Shown one piece after another: positions 13,715-25,445 of a DNA stretch of 64,000 nucleotides; position 1 is the stretch's first letter, and each line of letters begins with the position of its first letter. The position numbers were made by a program, and so were the translations under genes. The notes under the pieces are model-generated. The model saw only the letters and a list, made by a program, of their open reading frames with translations. It made no database searches and was not told where the DNA came from. The DNA is taken from assembly GCA_963969395.1 (NCBI GenBank), contig OZ017800.1:18260479-18324478 (forward strand). The letters run 5' to 3'. Origin of the DNA: Pseudoscleropodium purum (Eukaryota > Streptophyta > Bryopsida > Hypnales > Brachytheciaceae).

Positions 13715-14655
13715 AAAGAGTCGGTTTCCAACTCCTCGGCGTGGCCCACACTGACCAGAAACCAAATCAATTCAAGCCAAGTAAGGTACTGCCTGTTGAT
13801 CTTACCCAACTGTAGCTGTTGAGTTGAGTGCAGGACGTGAGAAATGTTTGAAGAATCCTGGTATCAGGATGATGACCTATTTCCAACCACTTAAGCAATT
13901 TAGCCTATTTACAGCATGGGGAAGGTCAAGGAAAAAAATTCCCCATGTAGAGAAATAGATTGAAGAAGTATTTCATAATTTTTTTACAACTTTTCCCTCA
14001 AAAACAAAATTATTACAAATTTTTTTCGTGAAGATTCTATTTGTCCTATTCTTGATCTCTAGGCAAACTAATTTCCAATCATAGACTGGTCACAAAACTG
14101 ATGTAGGTGATCATTGTGGCTTTCAGTGTACATGTTGTGATCATTTTATGCTTTCAATGTATTCCTCCCAAACATTTCAGCTGCTCCTGTCACCTACATC
14201 GGAAATTCAGCAGTTTAAGTTGTGAAAATGGGATGCTGGTTGGAAATGGGTCGGCTCCTTTTTTACCAAACGCATCACCCGACCTCTTCAAAGAGTTGCG
14301 GTTCCCAATTCCTGGGCGTGGCCCACACTGACCAGCAGAAACCAAATCAATTCAAGCCAAGTAAGGTACTGCCTGCTGTTGATCTTACCCAACTTTTCTC
14401 TACTGTAGCTGTTGAGTTGAGTAGAGTTGCTCCGTACAGGAAGTGAGAAACGTTTGAAGAATCCCGGTACAAAACGCAGCACCCGACCTTGAAAGAGTTG
14501 CGGTTTCCAATTCCTGGGCGTGGCCCACACTGACCAGCCAAAAACCAAATGAATTCAAGCCAAGTACAGTACCGTAAACTTACCCACCTTTTCTCTACTG
14601 TAGCTGTTGAGTTGCTCTGTCCAGGAAGTGAGAAATGTTTGAATAATCCCGGTGC
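13715..14655. repeat. Three-copy repeat with GGCGTGGCCCACACTGACCAG core
   Basis: Copies lie at 13715-13868, 14268-14470 and 14471-14655; the last two are directly adjacent. Each runs from AAAGAGT..GGTTTCCAA through TGGCCCACACTGACCA, CAAATCAATTCAAGCCAAGTA and CTGTAGCTGTTGAGTTG to GTGAGAAA.GTTTGAA.AATCC.GGT. The unit is richer in GC than its surroundings and has no reading frame. About 400 bases of unrelated sequence separate copies 1 and 2. Confidence 0.85.
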
Positions 14656-14689
14656 TTGCACCGTCAGTCCGAAAGCTCTCGCTCACTCC

Positions 14690-15116
14690 TATTTTGACAA
14701 CTGTTGACCACTACAGTAGCTCGGGTAGATCGGAATCTATGGCCCTACAGTCTTCCCGTCACTGCTGTTGTAAGAAGTTGCGATTCTTAAGTTACTGGTA
14801 CTACTGTAGCACTGTTTCCTTGTTGCAATTGGTTGATCTCTGAGTGGCTGGCTGCCTGCCTGCCTGCTCGGATCCCGATTCCGAGAGAGGTCCACGGGAA
14901 TCTCGTCAGTTCTGCGTGACAGCGCGAGCGCCGCGGCCTCAGTGCCTCAAGGCTTGCTGGCAGGCACGCACTCACTGAGATTCTCAAATCCATCCGTCCG
15001 TCGCCTACTCGCCTCGAAGTCCGCGACAGGCGCGGTAATCAATGGCCACTGTTGTTCTTACTACCTACAGTAGCAAGCAAGCTTTTGTAATTCAATCAGC
15101 AGGAGACTTTGACTAA
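14690..15116 (+). other. GC-rich promoter-like patch with short orphan ORF
   Basis: A GC-rich island, about 14830-15045, stands out in AT-rich DNA and resembles the promoters of the real genes in this window. It leads into an ATG at 15042 followed by 24 codons (MATVVLTTYSSKQAFVIQSA...) and a stop at 15114-15116, immediately before the MITE. The peptide is Ser/Thr-rich like the start of a plastid transit peptide, and a GTAATT donor-like site lies at about 15086. No downstream exon was found. It may be a truncated gene, an orphan promoter or chance. Confidence 0.3.
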
Positions 15117-15380
15117 GGGCATCCCCACCAGCAAGTTTCGTATCCCTAAAGGTTTAGGGCGAGGACCTCAAATGCAAAAAGAGATGCAGAAAATTTATCG
15201 CACCAAGTCTTTTTCCAAGTTCTATATTCCTAAAATATACAGAAATATGTTGAACGTTAACCCAGTTCTGTATCCAAAGGCTCACCTGGAGAACTGGTGA
15301 GGTCTCCTTTGTATAAAGTCAAGGTTGACTGCTTTGAGACTCCAAGTTTGCGGATACAAAAGAGACTGATGGGGATGCTC
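15117..15380. mobile_element. PIF/Harbinger-type MITE, 264 bp
   Basis: The element starts GGGCATCCCCACCAG and ends with the complement of GAGCATCCCCATCAG, giving imperfect terminal inverted repeats of about 29 bases (22 matches), both reaching GTATCC. It is flanked by TAA at 15114-15116 and TAA at 15381-15383, the 3-bp TWA target duplication typical of PIF/Harbinger. It encodes no transposase, so it would depend on an autonomous relative. The reading frame crossing it is not a gene. Confidence 0.85.
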
Positions 15381-15383
15381 TAA

Positions 15384-17807
15384 GGTAGAAGCACCTAAGC
15401 TAAATGCGACACATATTTTGAATCTGATGTGAGTTTGTCAAGAAATGGTTTTAGAAATTTAACAAAATTAATTTCGTATTTTTCTGAGCTTGTATGAATG
15501 TAATATGAAATTTTGAAAACAACTATGGAGATGCACCTATTGTGGACACTAGACCAACACCAAAGTAGACACTGAAACACCCAAAAGTGATACACTCTAA
15601 GTTTGGATTATGAGTAGGTGATTGGCCAATGCAAATGAAAGTGACAACTTTGTGGACACCCACATATATACTTTAGAATCCCTTGCATCTACTTTGGATC
15701 CACTTGCATTTGGATTTAGGTTCTTTTTTAAGTGTTCGAAAACAACTAGTGTTATATTTATTTGGGTGCTCCTACCTTATTAGTGTGAGACTTGCTACAC
15801 TAATTCGGATGAATTATCAGTGAACAAGTAATCTAATTAGTGTGAACATTGAAATGAAATTCAACTAAAATTTGGATGAAATTTAATTGAATCTTAGATG
15901 AAATTTCATTTGATTTGGATGAATGTTGACATAATTGAATGAAATTTGGATTTATACACCTAATAATTGGATGACAATCACACTATCTGAGATAGTATGA
16001 AGATAGTGTATTCCACTATACATGGATTTTATCTTTTTGTTTAATCTTTTTTTCTAATTTTCTCTATGCAATACAAAGTGGCAGTTTATTACAATTTTTG
16101 CTTCAAATATACCGGCTTAGAATTCTCTAGGAGTTAAGCACTACTCAAATAACTAAATTATCTTTTATTTAGTGTATTTAGGATAGAACTATCCATTACT
16201 GCCATCTACCTAATTCAGCCACCTACAAGACCCTTCCATTTATTTTAATGGCCCACCCATTACTACAATCTTAACACCCTTTATCATAATGGCAATGCGT
16301 TTGGAAAGCAAATATGTCAATGTACACTTTAACAAGGGTTTGGTCATGCTTTAACATTTTAGCTTTGAAAAATCACTCAAAAAATTCATATCTTATCAAA
16401 CAAGTTCATTCTTTTTGCAAATGATTTCTCATCAAACTTTTTCAATCTTTGAAAAATACAAGAACTAATAAATAGCTTCTCTAAAGTATCTAGATAGCAA
16501 ATTTGTATGGTAATGGGAAGTTCTACTTTAGTGTGTGTTTTCACAACAAGGTTGACACCCTCATTACCATCAAAAATTGAGGATTGCAAATAGTTGGAGT
16601 TGTTATCAAGATATTAGACTATACATAGGTGTCGCCATGTAGGCTTGCACATACAGCTAAGCAAATTAATGGTGCATCAACAATAAAAAAAAATGGTTTA
16701 ACCTTTAAAAGACAAAGGGGTGACCTTGGAAATCATCCCTTTTTCATTTTCGTGTGAATCATTGGCTTCAAATATTGCAACATTACTCAATAGAAGTCAA
16801 ACTACTGCAACCATTAGAAGATTTCTGGGGGGTCAAGATGGCCATTTTAGGCCTATTCCCCCAACCCCGTTCCCGCTGTCAATTTTGTTTTGTAAGAAAT
16901 TTTTTTTAAACTTAGAATGGAAAAAAAATACATTTTTTTTTTTCAAATTTTTTTTGGTGACGTGGTAGTCACCATGCCACGTTAGGCAACAACTGCGAGG
17001 CTATTCCCCCAATGCTCGCAACCCGGGGAACTCGCAACCCGGGGAACTTGCTGAAAATCCTCTAATGAAACCTCCCCTTAATTACAACAAGATTTTCAGG
17101 ATGAATAATTGAACTTTTATCCTACTAGAATAATTCCCTATCATCCATCGAATGTCAAATGTCCATGTCACCATTTACGGGTGAAAATTAAATGTTATCC
17201 TCACTAGATACACTTGAAAGTGTCAACAGTCTTGTCCCAATTCTGTAGAAAAAAAACACTGTCAGTAGGTTAGGGCGGAACAATAAGTTAGGGCGGAACT
17301 GAGAGGAGCCCTAAAAATCCCAAACCCTAATGTTGGGAATGATTGACTGTTGCTTTTGGAATCTTTCTTTACCAACCTGCTGGGGGAACCTGGGGTGGGT
17401 GGGTTCAACGCAATTTGGGTGATTTTTTTGGATTGGATTGGTCCAAAAAAAACTGGACATTTTTATTATTGGAAATTCAGAATATGATAGAACAATGTAT
17501 TTGTTGAAATTTATTTTAATTTAGAAATCGAAATAAGGATTTGACAAATGCCTTGTTGAAAGGCTTGCAAGGGGTCACCTGAGAAATATACTATATGATC
17601 ATATGGCTGAATTTGTTGATTTCCCATGACAACAACAAATTGTGCCTTTCAATCAACAAGTTGTGCCCTCAAGAATTAAAGGTACCTAGGTTTATGAATT
17701 TGGACTTGATCGGCTTTGGTAAATTAGTGTGGTGTTGTATACGTGACCAAATATATGGTAGGAACACCCCAATGTGTCAATGACCTTCAACCGCCATCTA
17801 TACTATG
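15384..17807. other. AT-rich intergenic DNA
   Basis: No gene recognised. Landmarks are a C-rich patch near 16845-17060 in which CTCGCAACCCGGGGAA occurs twice in tandem (about 17016-17047), and a short repeat of TTAGGGCGGAAC near 17270-17298. Around 17095-17150 there is a weak match to the repeat family seen at 26755 (TTTTATCCTAC.AGAA...). Confidence 0.5.
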
Positions 17808-18028
17808 TGTACATCTCCAAAGTCAGTTGTGCATCTATGTGGATGAAACGCTTTTAGAATCAAACTTTGTTCCTTAATAACTTTTGCATACAATATCCAA
17901 ATGCCACATTCTCCCATGTGTTGGAACCTCTTCTCACTTGCCAACAAGAGCGTATGAAAATTTGACTATTCTAATAATAGCAAATAGGTTCAGTAGCAAA
18001 AAGTGATGGTTTGGGGAGTACCTAGCTT
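17808..18028 (+). repeat. Dispersed repeat family, copy 1
   Basis: This stretch (TGCATACAATATCCAAATG, GTTGGAACCTC.TCTCACTTGCCAA, CTAATAATAGCAA, AAAGTGATGGTTT) recurs on the plus strand at about 52566-52818. It recurs on the minus strand at 34260-34392, in the nitrate reductase 3' flank. Copies are diverged and no ends or coding capacity are visible. Confidence 0.75.
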
Positions 18029-20470
18029 ATATTCTCGGATTATTATCTAGTGTGAAGGTTAGATTTGGCATAAATTCACTGATTTTTGTATTTAAAAAAG
18101 TGTCAAGTGTCATCTTGAGATTAGTGTGAGGTGATGTGGACCTATTGTATGGATACATGATATGTTATACAATGATGTAAATCTAATCATCTAATAAGCA
18201 ATCTGAACAATTGTAAAAATTATTGAAGACTTCTAGGTTGCCTTATTGAGTCCAACAATTCTATGTACTTCTTTATTGTCATTTTTACATGGAACATGAT
18301 TGATTGTCACGACATTATGTGTCTTTGTAAGAACTTGAATAAATGTGTCAATGGTAAGTGCCATCTTTTAGGTGGATAGTAATTTAACCCTTAAATAACC
18401 AATTTGGTTTTAAAGTTTTCATATTTTTTTGCTTGTATTGATCTTTGTCCAAATAATTGCTTTCTTCAATTCCATTGTATTCACCATAGAAGAGCTGTTT
18501 CTTGAATTTTGAAGATTGAAAGCATCACTCTAGATGAGTGATATGTTACATGGAGTATGGGACAAAACACTACCCCTGAGCACTCTACATTCTTCACCTT
18601 AAAAATGGACTTTGAGATGCTTAGAGGTTAAATGTGCTTACCACATATAATATAACTTTATAAAAAGGAATAATGGAATGTTAGGTACATTAATTTATCC
18701 TAATATTGAGTTTGACTCTAATTTACCAAAGGCACGCTATTCTAAGTTAGTGATGGTTGAATTCTTATTGAATTGTATTAATTTTTACAAAAAGTCATAA
18801 TTTGTACATAATGACACCAATTTTGCACCCTCACTAGCAAGATATTTAGTATAGTACTTCAGTCAGTATATATGAATTTAGTATAAATAAAGTTTTGAAC
18901 ATCAAATGACACGATTCTTTTTTTGGTTTTAGATCGAAAGGAAGGAGGCCTTACTTTTAAAGAATTTACAAATGAGAAAGTTTGAGTATTCAAAAGCAAG
19001 CCAATGCTATGTAGACACATCCTTTTGTGGAATATAAGCTCCTTGTTCTTTATGTAGAATGAACCACTCTATCTCCTAGCATGACCAATGTACAATATAA
19101 ATTAGATTTGGATGTACCACACCTTACGAGTAGTTGTATTGCCTTGTATCAGTGCAACCACTTGAATGCCTTAACTTTTAAAGAGCAATTTGTTTCATGG
19201 ATGGGCAAAATGAATAATAAATCAAGGAATTTCAAAGTATAATTGTTATACTTTGGCTAATAAAAAAACTCATTCATAGTTTGGGACCAATCTCTCTACA
19301 CCAACTCTTATATAGTTCACATTGCAAAAGTATTATCTCAACGTCTTCTGTCACCATCATGAACAGTGAAGAATCACAAACTTGCTTTGGAAAGACATTT
19401 GTTGGATTCATTGTGCAAGAAGGAACAAGTCAAACCCACCCACTCAAAGAACTATTGAATATCCAAGCAAAAATTCCATTTATTTATAAGGAGTACTCCG
19501 CTCATGGGTGGGAAGGTCCTTTCAATATCAAGGTGTCTTTATACTCATAGTTTCTAATGGAGGTTTGCTATTATGTGAATCTAGGAGTGTGAGCACATGA
19601 ACCTAGAAGACTATATACCTGTGTTATAGATGTTTATATGCTCAAAACTCACATGCTCACATACTAGCACCGTTGCTTTGGATTTAATTGTTGTAAGAGA
19701 ATAACTAAAGAATGTTTAAAAATTGCCATGACTGATTGAAATTAACTAGAAGTTCTTACAAATAGGCAAGGAACTTCCATTTAGTCACAACACCAAGATC
19801 CTCATCTTTGTGTAATTGTTTGAATAAGTTGTCATTGTTTTGTTTTTGTTCTCTCATGTAGTGATGTTGTTGAGTTTTAGTGTGGGATACAAGATGAATA
19901 GATTCTTCAGTCATGCCACCTTCAAAAATGGATTGGAGTTAGTTTTCTTCTATTGTCCAATGTTGATTTGGATGCTTGGTTGTTATGTAATTATTTTTTG
20001 CAATGGAATTACATTTATAGAATGTTAAAGCAATCTTACAAAGTGGATCATGTAAGGTAATTGTATGGGAAAAAAAACATTTTGTGCTATGTTAATTCCA
20101 TATTTTTTAGTTCTCCAAGATAATTTAGAGCCTTTCATTGCAAAAATGAATTCAAAATTTCCAAATTTGATCATGTGTAGCAAATAGAAAAAATTTTGTA
20201 TTTTTCCAGGGGTAAATTCAACCTACAGGTCCCACTTCGTGTGACCACTTTAACTTTCATCCTACATTCCATTTGTTTTCTAATTTTTTTTTTATCACAA
20301 AATTAGATTGACTGGAGTTGGTGTCCAACTGAAGTTGTATGGACCAGTCCATGTCATTTGTTCAATGGGATTCTATTTCATTTGTTTAAAAAAATAAATT
20401 TTAATGTCATTTGTTTTGAACTTCTAGCAAAATATGGGCAAAGCCAAAAGTGTCACCCTACATTTCGACG
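18029..20470. other. Intergenic DNA without recognised gene
   Basis: Reading frames here are short and unlike known proteins. The longest, 19281-19550 on the plus strand, has no family resemblance. The segment at about 20045-20230 is a diverged relative of the interior of the TIR element at 20471-20698: both contain GCAAATTTG-like tracts followed by a TCATATGTGGCAAATA-type stretch. Confidence 0.5.
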
Positions 20471-20698
20471 AGGGAGGATTGATCCCTCTATTGCCCTACC
20501 AAAGGATAAATGTCAAAAATTGCGTGCTATTTTGTGCCATTTAAATTTGATATTTCATTGCACCTCCTAGCAAATTTGGGGTCTCTGGTTGCAAATACGA
20601 ATTTAGAATTTGCAAATTTTATCATATGTGGCAAATAAGAAATTCAGGATTTTCTAAAAGGGTAAAACATGGGGGCAATAGAGGGGTCAATCCTCCCT
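20471..20698. mobile_element. Short TIR element, 228 bp, no clear target duplication
   Basis: The left end AGGGAGGATTGATCCCTCTATTGCCC is matched, inverted, by the right end with a single T/C difference over about 26 bases. The interior is AT-rich and non-coding, and similar interiors occur near 20045-20230 and, inverted, near 55340-55460. This architecture is that of a MITE. A target-site duplication is not evident, so the superfamily is open and the family assignment is inference. Confidence 0.6.
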
Positions 20699-20808
20699 GG
20701 CCCTAAATTTCTCTCTTGTATCTCTGCAGTATTTCCAATTCAGTCATTTCCTTCACCCCCACCTCCCCTTTGACCCAAAATCTCTGGCATCTTCTAAAAC
20801 GAGAATTT

Positions 20809-20945
20809 CTTATTTTATTTATTTATTTGGGGTGCAAATGAAGACAACATTTCATTGCAAACTGAAGAAAAAAAATGTACAAAAAAAGCTTACAACCAAG
20901 CCAAAGCCAGGAGCGCTTTACCCCAAGGGCAACATGAGAGAGGGG
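20809..20945 (-). mobile_element. Probable LINE 3' end (truncated)
   Basis: On the minus strand this reads as a T-rich 3' terminal region (GGCTTTGGCTTGGTTGTAAGC, then TTTGCAATGAAATGTTG) ending in an AAAT-type tail (AAATAAATAAATAAAATAAG). That layout fits the 3' end of a plant L1 element. No reverse transcriptase sequence is left. A similar but weaker piece (GGCTTGGTTTTTTTTTTATGG) lies at about 34600-34680 in the same orientation. Confidence 0.45.
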
Positions 20946-22622
20946 ATGGCTGACCATAACTGAATTTTAAAAATAAACACACAAACCAAACAACAGGAGA
21001 GGAAGGAGCTTCCACCTAACAACAAATAAATGTCAGTTTTATTACAAAAAAATAATATATGTTTTGTTCGGTGCATGTGAAGCCAACATTCTTATTTGGA
21101 TGTGACAACTGAAAAGGAAACACAATTTCAGAACTTGAAACACAATTTCAGAACTTGAATGTACACCACCATTATAATTTTGTCCACCATGGACTTGCTC
21201 CCATTTGTGTCTGCACTCTATAGTGGACTCATTTACCTTGACTTAGTTAAAGTAGACATTTGAGTTCACCTTGTATGTTAAACAAAAGAACAACAACAAG
21301 CAACAAACAAAAAGAGAGGAGGAGGAAGAGAATTTGCTTTTGCTACCGGTACAACATGGTGAGATTTTATAACAACAAAGATTGTGGACCAGACAATAAA
21401 AGAAGAAGATGATGAAGAGAATTTACTAACTTAGTACAACAAGGTTGGTGGGATTTTATTCCACCAATGGCTCTCTTATTATTTATTGTTATTCAGAAGG
21501 GGTGCAACTGAAATTTGAACTTTGTTCATGTGCAAAAAGAAATATTGTAGATGTAGGGCCTGTGAAAAAAAGATTTAAAAAAGATTCCAATTTTGGAAGT
21601 TGTCTTTTAACCCCTAAATTCCCATTGTTCCCTTAGGGGACAAATCAGATTTCAGGTAGGTTCATGTAATCTCAATTTTTATTTTTGGTGAATTATTTTG
21701 AAACTTTCCTGTAAGATAGAAAAATTGATTACCTATGTTGGAATATAATCTTTATTTCAATTGGTGCCCAGGAGCAAAAGTTATACCACAAAAAGCTTGA
21801 AACTAAACTCAGTGAACAGCACAAAAAAAATTGCAGAAAATCAAAACAAATTTTAATTTGTTTTTCCCTTAAATGTTTTCTTTTTGTCTACATGTGAAGC
21901 TTTGATTTGTTCTATTTGGACTAATAAAAAGAAAGTTAAAGACAATTTTGTTTTTCGGGCAATTTCAACATCTTCTTGAAAAAAACCTTGTAGGATTCAT
22001 TTCTGAATGCAATTTTTACAATTTTTCACAATTTTTTTTGAGAATGTTGTATTCAATTGCTGAAACAATCTCACCATTGGAATTATCGTCTTTCAATTCC
22101 ATCTTGGAGTTATTAACAATTTAGTTTTTTTTCCAATCTTAGACCTACTTCTATCTAGCATTTTTTTAAAGAATGAAAATCAAGTGTGTTTTTTTTCATT
22201 TTTTTTCCTAGACTTTCAACTCAATTCTTCAACATAAATTTTTTTAATTCAAAGTCTATAGTGCAAAAGAATTTCACAATTGGTGGTCAAAGTCATCTGA
22301 AATTGCAAACCAATGTTCACAAAAACTTTCTTTTTCAACTTTGAATGCTAATATCTTCCAATCTATACAGTCAAACTTCATGAAATTTTTATCATATGAG
22401 CTAAGACAAGTAAAGTACAAGATCTTATGGTTAGATTTTAAGAAAATGATTCTCTTTGTATTCTTGGATGAATACAACAAAAACGGCAGTTTTGAGTGGT
22501 TTTTGATAGAAAAATGGCCTTGGGAATTTACGAGTTAAGAAGAGAGTAATAATCTTGCAAAATTTCAAACCTAAGTCAACTATGGCTTAATCCTCCTCTG
22601 AGGTTAATCCTTTTATGAGCCC

Positions 22623-22625
<3 letters not shown>
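20946..22625. other. AT-rich intergenic DNA
   Basis: No gene or diagnostic repeat recognised. GAACTTGAAACACAATTTCA occurs as a short tandem duplication near 21120-21156. Long A and T runs dominate the rest. Confidence 0.5.
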
Positions 22626-22661
<36 letters not shown>

Positions 22662-22743
22662 TAAAATTTTAAAATTTTAAAATTTTTTTAAATTTTTTTT
22701 TAAATTTTTAAATTTTAAAAATTTTAAATTTTTTTTTTTTATA
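22626..22743. repeat. (TA)n followed by A/T homopolymer block
   Basis: About 30 bases of alternating TA are followed by some 85 bases made only of A and T in alternating runs (TTTTAAAATTTTAAAATTTT...). It contains no G or C. Such tracts unwind easily and can serve as matrix-attachment or replication-prone DNA, but nothing here shows a function. Confidence 0.85.
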
Positions 22744-23789
22744 ATGCAAATTGTCATCACTTCTTTGAAAGAAAAAAAAATCTTGTAAAATATTCATGGA
22801 AGTAGTATCTATGGAACTTTATTTTATTTTAGAGAAAATTTGATAGAGATGTGTTGATCTTGCCCTTTACTTATTGTGATAAGTTTCTAGCCTTTTGCTA
22901 AATTTTTGAAAAAGTGCCAGGATGGCAATCCTTTTAAATTTGGTGAAGCATTGTATTACTATATTCATTCATTTTTGGGACCAAAAAGCACTTTTCAATC
23001 TCATTCATGCACTTTTTCATCCAAATTTGACAACTTCATCCACATTTTAAATAGAAATGATAAATTTTTAGCAAAAAATGATAACTTTTATTTGGCGAAA
23101 AGTATAAATTTATTTTGAGATGGTGCAATTTGGCTGTGTAGTATAAAAAAAGGTTGTAAATTATATGATGCCACCCACTTGGTTCTAAGGTATCCTCATC
23201 CCTTTGCAACACCATTCGTCTATCCTCAACTAAAATGGAGTTTTTTACAACCACTTGTTGACCCGGATATGATAAAGCATTGTGCTTAGACTCATCACTA
23301 ATTTTCAAAAAGAACCAATAGAGTTAAAGAGTTATTTGAAGCTACCATTGAGAAGTGAAACATTTTGTACTTCAAGCCAAGATCATGTTGGATTTAAGGT
23401 AGTCTAGTGTCAATAATAGATGTTCCCATAATTTCAACTTCGTTTGATATTTGTAGTACTTTGTACATTTATACAAAGTGTGAAAATTCTCAAACCAATT
23501 GCATTCCCTTTAGCTTTCATTTACTACCATCATGATATGATATTTTTCCCAAGTTGGTGTTCAAAATTAGTGGTTTGAAAAGAAAGTGTTAATTTTGTAA
23601 TGGTACTATTCATGTGAGTAGTACTTGAGTACCTGAAATGTATTACTACTATTCACTTCTATTTGGTGCTCCCTGGTTTAGTTATCTGAAATTATCAATG
23701 TCTCTTGATGTTTAATTAGTGTAGCAATCTAATAATGTTCCTAGGCTCAAGAATTTTGTACTGTCTAAGTTAAGTTTAAACTAATTCTA
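22744..23789. other. AT-rich intergenic DNA
   Basis: No gene recognised. Short reading frames on both strands (for example 23036-23308, minus) are low-complexity and have no family resemblance. Confidence 0.5.
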
Positions 23790-24350
23790 CTACATGTTCA
23801 ATGCACCTAGCGTAAGTATTCACTTGCAAATCTGGTGAGTTTTGACTTCCAAGCAACCACGAGGAATTTCATTTTCAAATTTCCAAGGTATTGTAGTGGT
23901 TGTAGTGTATAGTACCTGAGAATAATGTTATAAACATTTCTAATGCATTCTACAAGTTTGTGAACAATGATTTCTGGTCAACTTCATGTGAAACACATGA
24001 CAATTGTTTTTTACAATCTTTCCAAGTGATTGGTGAAGTGCAGGTTAGAATGATACAAGTTGTTGCCGAGTCGTGGTCAATTGCGTTGAATCATTGCACT
24101 TGTATTCATGATTGGCCATTGGACTCTTTAGATTTAATTTTAACCGGCCTACAAAGAGTCTAAAATTCTTTATGAAAGGTCAAGTGTAGACCCATTATTG
24201 GTTATGGAAGATGGCTTGTTGCAATCACTATTAGAAACCAATGGGTTGTGTAGACTAAAGAAAAGACATGGTCAATACACTTGGCTTGTTCACTTGCAAA
24301 TCTAGTGAGTTGTAACTTCTAATCAGCCACGAGGAATTTCATTTTGTTGG
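23790..24350 (-). repeat. Inverted copy of the 12166-13030 repeat
   Basis: On the minus strand this matches the third copy at 12540-12940: AAACCCATTGG preceded by AAAAGACATGGTCAAT, GATGGCTTGTTGCAATCACT, CATAAAGAATTTTAGA and CAACTTCATGTGAA. The internal order is kept with small gaps. It shows that the family is dispersed in both orientations. No reading frame is present. Confidence 0.75.
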
Positions 24351-24359
24351 AACGTGGCT

Positions 24360-24904
24360 AAGGCAAAAAGAAAAAGAAAAGGTTGAGATTAATGGATGAG
24401 TAGACTGCAACCAAGGTAAATAAAAATAAAAAGGTGAAATGAGTTTATTAGGTGGTCTTTTAGAAGTCCCTTGATACCAAATTCATGTTGTAGCATTGCA
24501 TGTGAAGGGAGGAATAGTGATGGAGGGTTTGCATTTGACAAATATTTGATGTGAAGAATTGAAAAAATACTTTGAGGGTGGTGAGTTTATGTATATTATC
24601 CAATGTCAACATATGGGTCACTTGAATGAAAGAAAGAAAAAGAAAAGGGTTAGGACTGATGGAAGAATGATGAAAGATTGTGTTAGTTCGTCAAGTTGAT
24701 CTTTTAGAGGTTCTACAACACCAAATTTTTGGAACTTTGAGTGAGTATGAGTGACAAAGGAAAGTTGATTTTATCTTGTGGTTATTATTGTTGGCATTGA
24801 ATATACAGAAGGGAGGAGTGATAGAAGTTTTGCATTTGACAAAAGCTTGATGTAAGGAAGTTTGAGTGAAAGGACTCACTCACTCAAAAGGAAAATGTAA
24901 TTTG

Positions 24905-24967
<63 letters not shown>

Positions 24968-25445
24968 GAATGGGTGAAAGAGATTTTTTGTGCTTTGGTG
25001 GTGTGAACATGACTAAGGCAAAAAAAAAGAAATGAAAAGTTGGGGATTGGTGGTAGAAGAGTGTCATTGTTGGTCTTTTAGAGGTTCCATTGAACAAAAA
25101 TTTATATGACTTTGAGTGAGTGAGAGTGTCAAAAGAAATTTGATTTTATCTTTGGTTATTGTTATTGTGGCATTGGATGTGAAGGGGGAAGGGGAGGAGT
25201 GACAGAGATTTTGCATTTGACAAAAAGTTAAATTGGTGCTATACATATCCGTTTATGAAAGCGGTTTAGCTTCTAGTGGTATTTGTTTGTTTTTAGCAAT
25301 TTTAACTTCACCGACCATTTTGTGCATTTCATTAGTGGGATTGAGAGATTGAGATTTCTATCTACTAGTGCACACCTTCTTACTAAATGTAACACTAGAA
25401 AATAATCTTATCATTGAAAAGATAGATTCCTTTGTCCCTCATTTT
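24360..25445 (+). repeat. Tandem, diverged copies of a ~350 bp repeat
   Basis: Three units start near 24360, 24610 and 24990. Each carries, in order, an A/G-rich AAGGCAAAAAGAAA-like start, GGTCTTTTAGA.GT, a GTTGATTTTATCTT.TGGTTAT-like segment, GGCATTG.AT.T.AAGG, and TTTGCATTTGACAAA. The third unit, which is the fullest, is collinear with the inverted copy at 13045-13560. No protein is encoded. Confidence 0.7.
24906..24966. repeat. (CT)n(TA)n compound microsatellite
   Basis: A run of about 17 CT dinucleotides passes directly into about 13 TA dinucleotides. It sits between the second and third tandem units of the neighbouring repeat. It is likely length-polymorphic. Confidence 0.95.

Noticed and set aside
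15109..15300. 63-codon open frame on the plus strand
   Set aside because: It runs across the MITE and its inverted ends; composition and position are explained by the element.
19281..19550. 89-codon plus-strand frame
   Set aside because: No domain, no splice context, and sits in repeat-like intergenic DNA.
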